A stretch of 7,777 nucleotides of DNA from JACCYI01 sp036389195 (GTDB lineage Bacteria > Actinomycetota > Thermoleophilia > Solirubrobacterales > Solirubrobacteraceae). Made by a program: the position numbers and the translations under genes. Position 1 is the stretch's first letter. Each line of letters opens with the position of its first letter. Shown here piece after piece: positions 5,180-7,777 of this stretch. The stretch is from NCBI GenBank assembly GCA_036389195.1, contig DASVQH010000373.1:1-7777 (forward strand). The letters run 5' to 3'. The notes beneath the pieces are model-generated. The model saw only the letters and a program-made list of their open reading frames with translations, did no database searches and was not told the origin of the DNA.

Positions 5180-6817
5180 GTGAGCGCACCGACGCCCCTC
5201 GACGACCTGCGCGCCGCCCTCCTGGACACGGCGGCCGAGCTGCGCGCCGACCGGCCGGCGCCCAGCGTCGCCCCGACGCTCGAGCGCCCGCCGCGGGCCG
5301 AGATGGGCGACTACTCGACCAACGCGGCGATGCTCCTGGCGCCGGTGCTCAAGGCCGCGCCGCGGGCGATCGCCGAGCAGCTGGGCTCGGCGCTCGACGC
5401 CCGGCTGGGCGACCGGCTGGCGCGGGTCGAGGTGGCCGGGCCCGGCTTCCTCAACGTCTTCCTGGCCGACGCCTGGTACGTCGACGCCGCCGCGCGCGTG
5501 CTCGCGGCCGGCGAGGCCTACGGCACCGGCCGCCCGGCGCGCGCCGAGCGCGTCAACGTCGAGTTCGTCTCCGCGAACCCGACCGGCCCGCTGACCGCGG
5601 CCAGCGGCCGCCACGCCGCGTTCGGCGACTCGCTGGCGCGGATCCTCGAGCTGGCCGGCCACGAGGTCGAGCGGGAGTACTACTTCAACGACTCCGGCGC
5701 GCAGGTGCTGCGCCTCGGCGAGTCGATCGGCGCGCGGGCGCGCGGGGAGGAGCCTCCCGCCGACGGCTACCACGGCGACTACGTGGCCGACCTCGCCGCC
5801 GAGATCCCCGGCGCCGCCGAGGCCGACCCCGCGGTCCTGGCGCGCGAGGGGGTCGAGCGGATGGTCGCCCGCATCCGCGCCACGCTGGAGGCCTACCGGG
5901 TGCACTTCGACCACTGGTTCCTCGAGGGGTCGCTCCTGGACGGAGCGCCGTCACCGGTGCAGCGCGCCATCGCGCGCCTCGACGAGCGCGGCCGGCTCTA
6001 CCGGCACGAGGGCGCCCTGTGGCTGCGGACCTCCGACCTCGGCGATGACAAGGACCGCGTGCTCGAGCGCTCCAACGGCGAGCCGACCTACTTCGCCTCC
6101 GACGTCGCCTACCTCCAGGACAAGCTCGGGCGCGGGTACGACCACCTGATCTACGTCCTGGGCTCCGACCACCACGGCTACGTCGCGCGCCTGCGCGCGG
6201 CCGCGTCGGCGCTCGGCGCGGAGCCCGAGCGCGTGGAGGTGCCGATCCTGCAGTTCGTCCACCTCGTCGACGGGGGCCAGCGCGCGTCGATGTCCAAGCG
6301 GCGCGGCGACTTCGTGACGCTCGACGAGCTGATCGCGGACATCGGCGTGGACGCCACGCGCTACTTCATGCTGTCGCGCTCGCATGACTCGACGGTCGAC
6401 CTCGACCTCGACCTGGCCCGCCGGCAGTCCAACGAGAACCCGGTCTACTACGTGCAGTACGCCCACGCGCGGATCGCCTCGATGCTGGCCAAGGCGGGGG
6501 AGGAGCGGGTCCGGGCGGCGCTCGCCGCGGACGCGCGGCCGGCCGCGCTGGAGCCCGCCGAGCGCGAGCTGATCAAGAAGCTGCTGGCCTTCCCGGCCGA
6601 GGCCGCCGAGGCCGCGGAGCGCCGGGCGCCGCACCGGATCGCCACCTACGCGCTCGAGCTGGCCCAGACCTTCACGGCGTTCTACCGCGACTGCCGCGTG
6701 GTCGGGGCCGAGCCCGAGGCGCTGGAGTCCTTCCGGATCGCCCTGAGCGTCGCCGCGCAGCGGGTCATCGCCCGCTCGCTCGGGCTGCTCGGCGTCTCCG
6801 CGCCCGACAGCATGTAG
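5180..6817 (+). CDS. argS: Arginyl-tRNA synthetase (class I), with altered HIGH motif
   Basis: This enzyme charges tRNA-Arg with arginine using ATP. It is 545 aa, close to normal length. An N-terminal tRNA-contacting domain (about 1-115, with GDYSTNAAM and VEVAGPGFLNVFL) leads into the Rossmann core. The core has VNVEFVSANPTGPL, then EREYYFNDSGAQ, VLGSDHHGYVARL and the KMSKS-loop equivalent SMSKRRGDFVTLDEL (from 370). The C-terminal helical anticodon-binding (DALR) domain covers about 425-545, starting near NENPVYYVQYAHARI and ending LLGVSAPDSM. The segment that normally reads GPLHVGHGR reads GPLTAASGRHAA, so the HIGH tetrapeptide is TAAS at residues 139-142 (codons 5594-5605). Everything around it is conserved, so this looks like a lineage variant rather than decay. 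The start is GTG, 1 bp after the rlmH TGA; GGAGAG lies 16 nt upstream, so coupling is likely. Its stop is only 4 bp from the convergent gene. Confidence 0.96.
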   Translation: MSAPTPLDDLRAALLDTAAELRADRPAPSVAPTLERPPRAEMGDYSTNAAMLLAPVLKAAPRAIAEQLGSALDARLGDRLARVEVAGPGFLNVFLADAWYVDAAARVLAAGEAYGTGRPARAERVNVEFVSANPTGPLTAASGRHAAFGDSLARILELAGHEVEREYYFNDSGAQVLRLGESIGARARGEEPPADGYHGDYVADLAAEIPGAAEADPAVLAREGVERMVARIRATLEAYRVHFDHWFLEGSLLDGAPSPVQRAIARLDERGRLYRHEGALWLRTSDLGDDKDRVLERSNGEPTYFASDVAYLQDKLGRGYDHLIYVLGSDHHGYVARLRAAASALGAEPERVEVPILQFVHLVDGGQRASMSKRRGDFVTLDELIADIGVDATRYFMLSRSHDSTVDLDLDLARRQSNENPVYYVQYAHARIASMLAKAGEERVRAALAADARPAALEPAERELIKKLLAFPAEAAEAAERRAPHRIATYALELAQTFTAFYRDCRVVGAEPEALESFRIALSVAAQRVIARSLGLLGVSAPDSM

Positions 6818-6821
6818 TCGC

Positions 6822-7777
6822 CTACCGCGGCGTCACGAACGTGACGTCGGCGCCGCGGACGCGGCCCTCGTCCGTCTCCACGACGAGGCGAGCGTGGTAC
6901 GTGGTGCCCGGCAGCAGCGGGGCCGCCTGCGCGGACACGGTGGTGGTGGTCGTCCAGGGCGCGAGCGGCTGCTCGGGCGTCATCGAGCCGTAGTCGGTCG
7001 TCGTCCCGAACTCGAACCAGGCGGTCCCGGGGAGGCCCTGTGCGTTGGCCGTCCCGTTCAGCGTCGCCTGGGTGGTGGCGAGCGACCCCGCCGGCTTCGT
7101 CGTCGCGGTCGGCGGCCGGTGGCGCGTGGTGAACGTGACGTCGCGGCCGTAATTGGTGCCGGCGGCGTTGGTCGCCGCGACGCGCAGGTGGTAGGTCGTG
7201 GCGGGGGCGAGACCGGTCAGCGAGGTGGTGACCTGCGTCGGGCCGGCGTTGGCGGCCAGGTCGGGCGTCTTCTTGACGCCGCCGTAGGCGGTCGTGCTGC
7301 CGTACTCGAACGTCACCGACGTGGTGGCGCCGGAGGGGTTGACCCAGGCGGCCACGCCCGCGCCGGTGGCCGAGACGGCCTCGGGGTCCACCTCGCGGGT
7401 GGAGGCGGACGGGCCGGCGCCCGGGGTCGCGAACGGATGGTCGTCGCCGAAGCCGGTCCCCGACTCGTTGGTGGCGACGAGGCGGAAGTGATAGGTCGTG
7501 CGCGGCCGCAGCCCGCTGAGCGCCGCCTGCACGGTCACCGGCTCGGTGCCCGCGCCGGCGCTGGCCAGCGGCGTGGTGCGGCCGAACGCCTCGGTCTCGC
7601 CGTACTCGAAGAAGTACTGCGTCGACGCGCCGTGGGGGTCGACGACGCCGTCGAGGGTCGCCGACGCGCTCGTCAGGTCGCTGATCCAGCCGGTCTCGGC
7701 GTCCGGCTTGCTCGCGGCGGTCCGGAAGCTCCGGTCCTCGCCGGCCACGGTGCCGCCGGCGCTCGTGGCCACGAGCC
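6822..7777 (-). CDS. Fibronectin type III-like repeat surface protein, C-terminal part, 5' end outside window
   Basis: The frame is open to the right edge, and the first in-frame GTG (7772) is inside a repeat (LVATSAGGTVAGEDRSFRT), so the gene starts beyond the window. Visible are the end of one repeat, three complete repeats of about 95-100 residues (nt 7712-7413, 7412-7116, 7115-6825) and the stop. Each repeat follows the same course: a segment on the theme SATLDGVVDPHGAST, then YFFEYGETEAFG, a variable part, LSGLRPRTTYHFRLVATNESGT, and a closing FATP or FTT strand. This is an Ig/FnIII-like beta sandwich. The composition is rich in Thr, Ala and Gly, with no Cys in the visible part. The protein ends with the last repeat, without an LPxTG motif, membrane helix or other anchor, so any anchor or catalytic domain must be N-terminal. 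A secreted or surface adhesive or spacer role is inferred. Confidence 0.88.
   Translation of the reverse strand, partial: LVATSAGGTVAGEDRSFRTAASKPDAETGWISDLTSASATLDGVVDPHGASTQYFFEYGETEAFGRTTPLASAGAGTEPVTVQAALSGLRPRTTYHFRLVATNESGTGFGDDHPFATPGAGPSASTREVDPEAVSATGAGVAAWVNPSGATTSVTFEYGSTTAYGGVKKTPDLAANAGPTQVTTSLTGLAPATTYHLRVAATNAAGTNYGRDVTFTTRHRPPTATTKPAGSLATTQATLNGTANAQGLPGTAWFEFGTTTDYGSMTPEQPLAPWTTTTTVSAQAAPLLPGTTYHARLVVETDEGRVRGADVTFVTPR
6825..7712 (-). repeat. Three tandem FnIII-like coding repeats
   Basis: The repeat units cover 7712-7413, 7412-7116 and 7115-6825 on the minus strand. Shared landmarks are FEYG or FEFG followed by a Thr/Tyr-rich turn, and TTYH before the last strands. The third unit is the most diverged (FEFGTTTDYG, TTYHARLVVETDEG). 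Similarity is at protein level; I did not see near-identical DNA copies, so these are old duplications rather than recent expansion. Confidence 0.8.

Noticed and set aside
4772..5914. 380-codon minus-strand frame antisense to rlmH and argS
   Set aside because: It has shadow-type composition (Arg, Ala, Gly, Val) and no family pattern, while the + strand genes there are unmistakable.

Overview
This is a very GC-rich window (by eye above 70% G+C) with strong G/C at third codon positions and tightly packed genes. It looks like an actinobacterial chromosome. The actinobacterial form of Tgt, a transmembrane Ser/Thr kinase, Pro-Thr-rich lipoproteins and fibronectin-like repeat surface proteins point towards Thermoleophilia/Solirubrobacterales. 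That placement is inference from style, not a match I could test.

Layout: positions 1-566 carry the 3' part of a tRNA-guanine transglycosylase gene on the + strand. It ends stop-to-stop against a leftward unit covering 3156 down to 563: a calcineurin-like metallophosphoesterase, then a secreted lipoprotein with a Pro/Thr stalk, then a membrane-anchored Ser/Thr protein kinase 4 bp further on. Rightward from a 61-bp divergent spacer runs a seven-helix Ste24-type (M48) zinc protease (3218-4474). Its 3' end overlaps a small leftward DUF3467 gene (4419-4742). From a 22-bp divergent spacer, rlmH and argS (4765-6817) run rightward with 1 bp between them. The window closes with the C-terminal part of a leftward surface protein made of roughly 100-residue fibronectin-III-like repeats (6822 to beyond 7777).

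Function: tgt, rlmH and argS are translation genes (tRNA modification, ribosome modification, tRNA charging). The lipoprotein-kinase pair looks like an envelope signalling unit, with the metallophosphoesterase upstream possibly in the same transcript. The protease probably serves membrane-protein quality control. No stretch longer than about 60 bp lacks a gene, and I saw no tRNA, rRNA, CRISPR array, insertion sequence or convincing hairpin terminator.

I found no clear new multi-gene system. The points most worth a second look are: an arginyl-tRNA synthetase whose class I HIGH tetrapeptide reads TAAS; a 22-bp divergent spacer with overlapping -10-like boxes that imply leaderless mRNAs both ways; a 56-bp antisense overlap of two 3' coding ends; and the kinase-lipoprotein pair.
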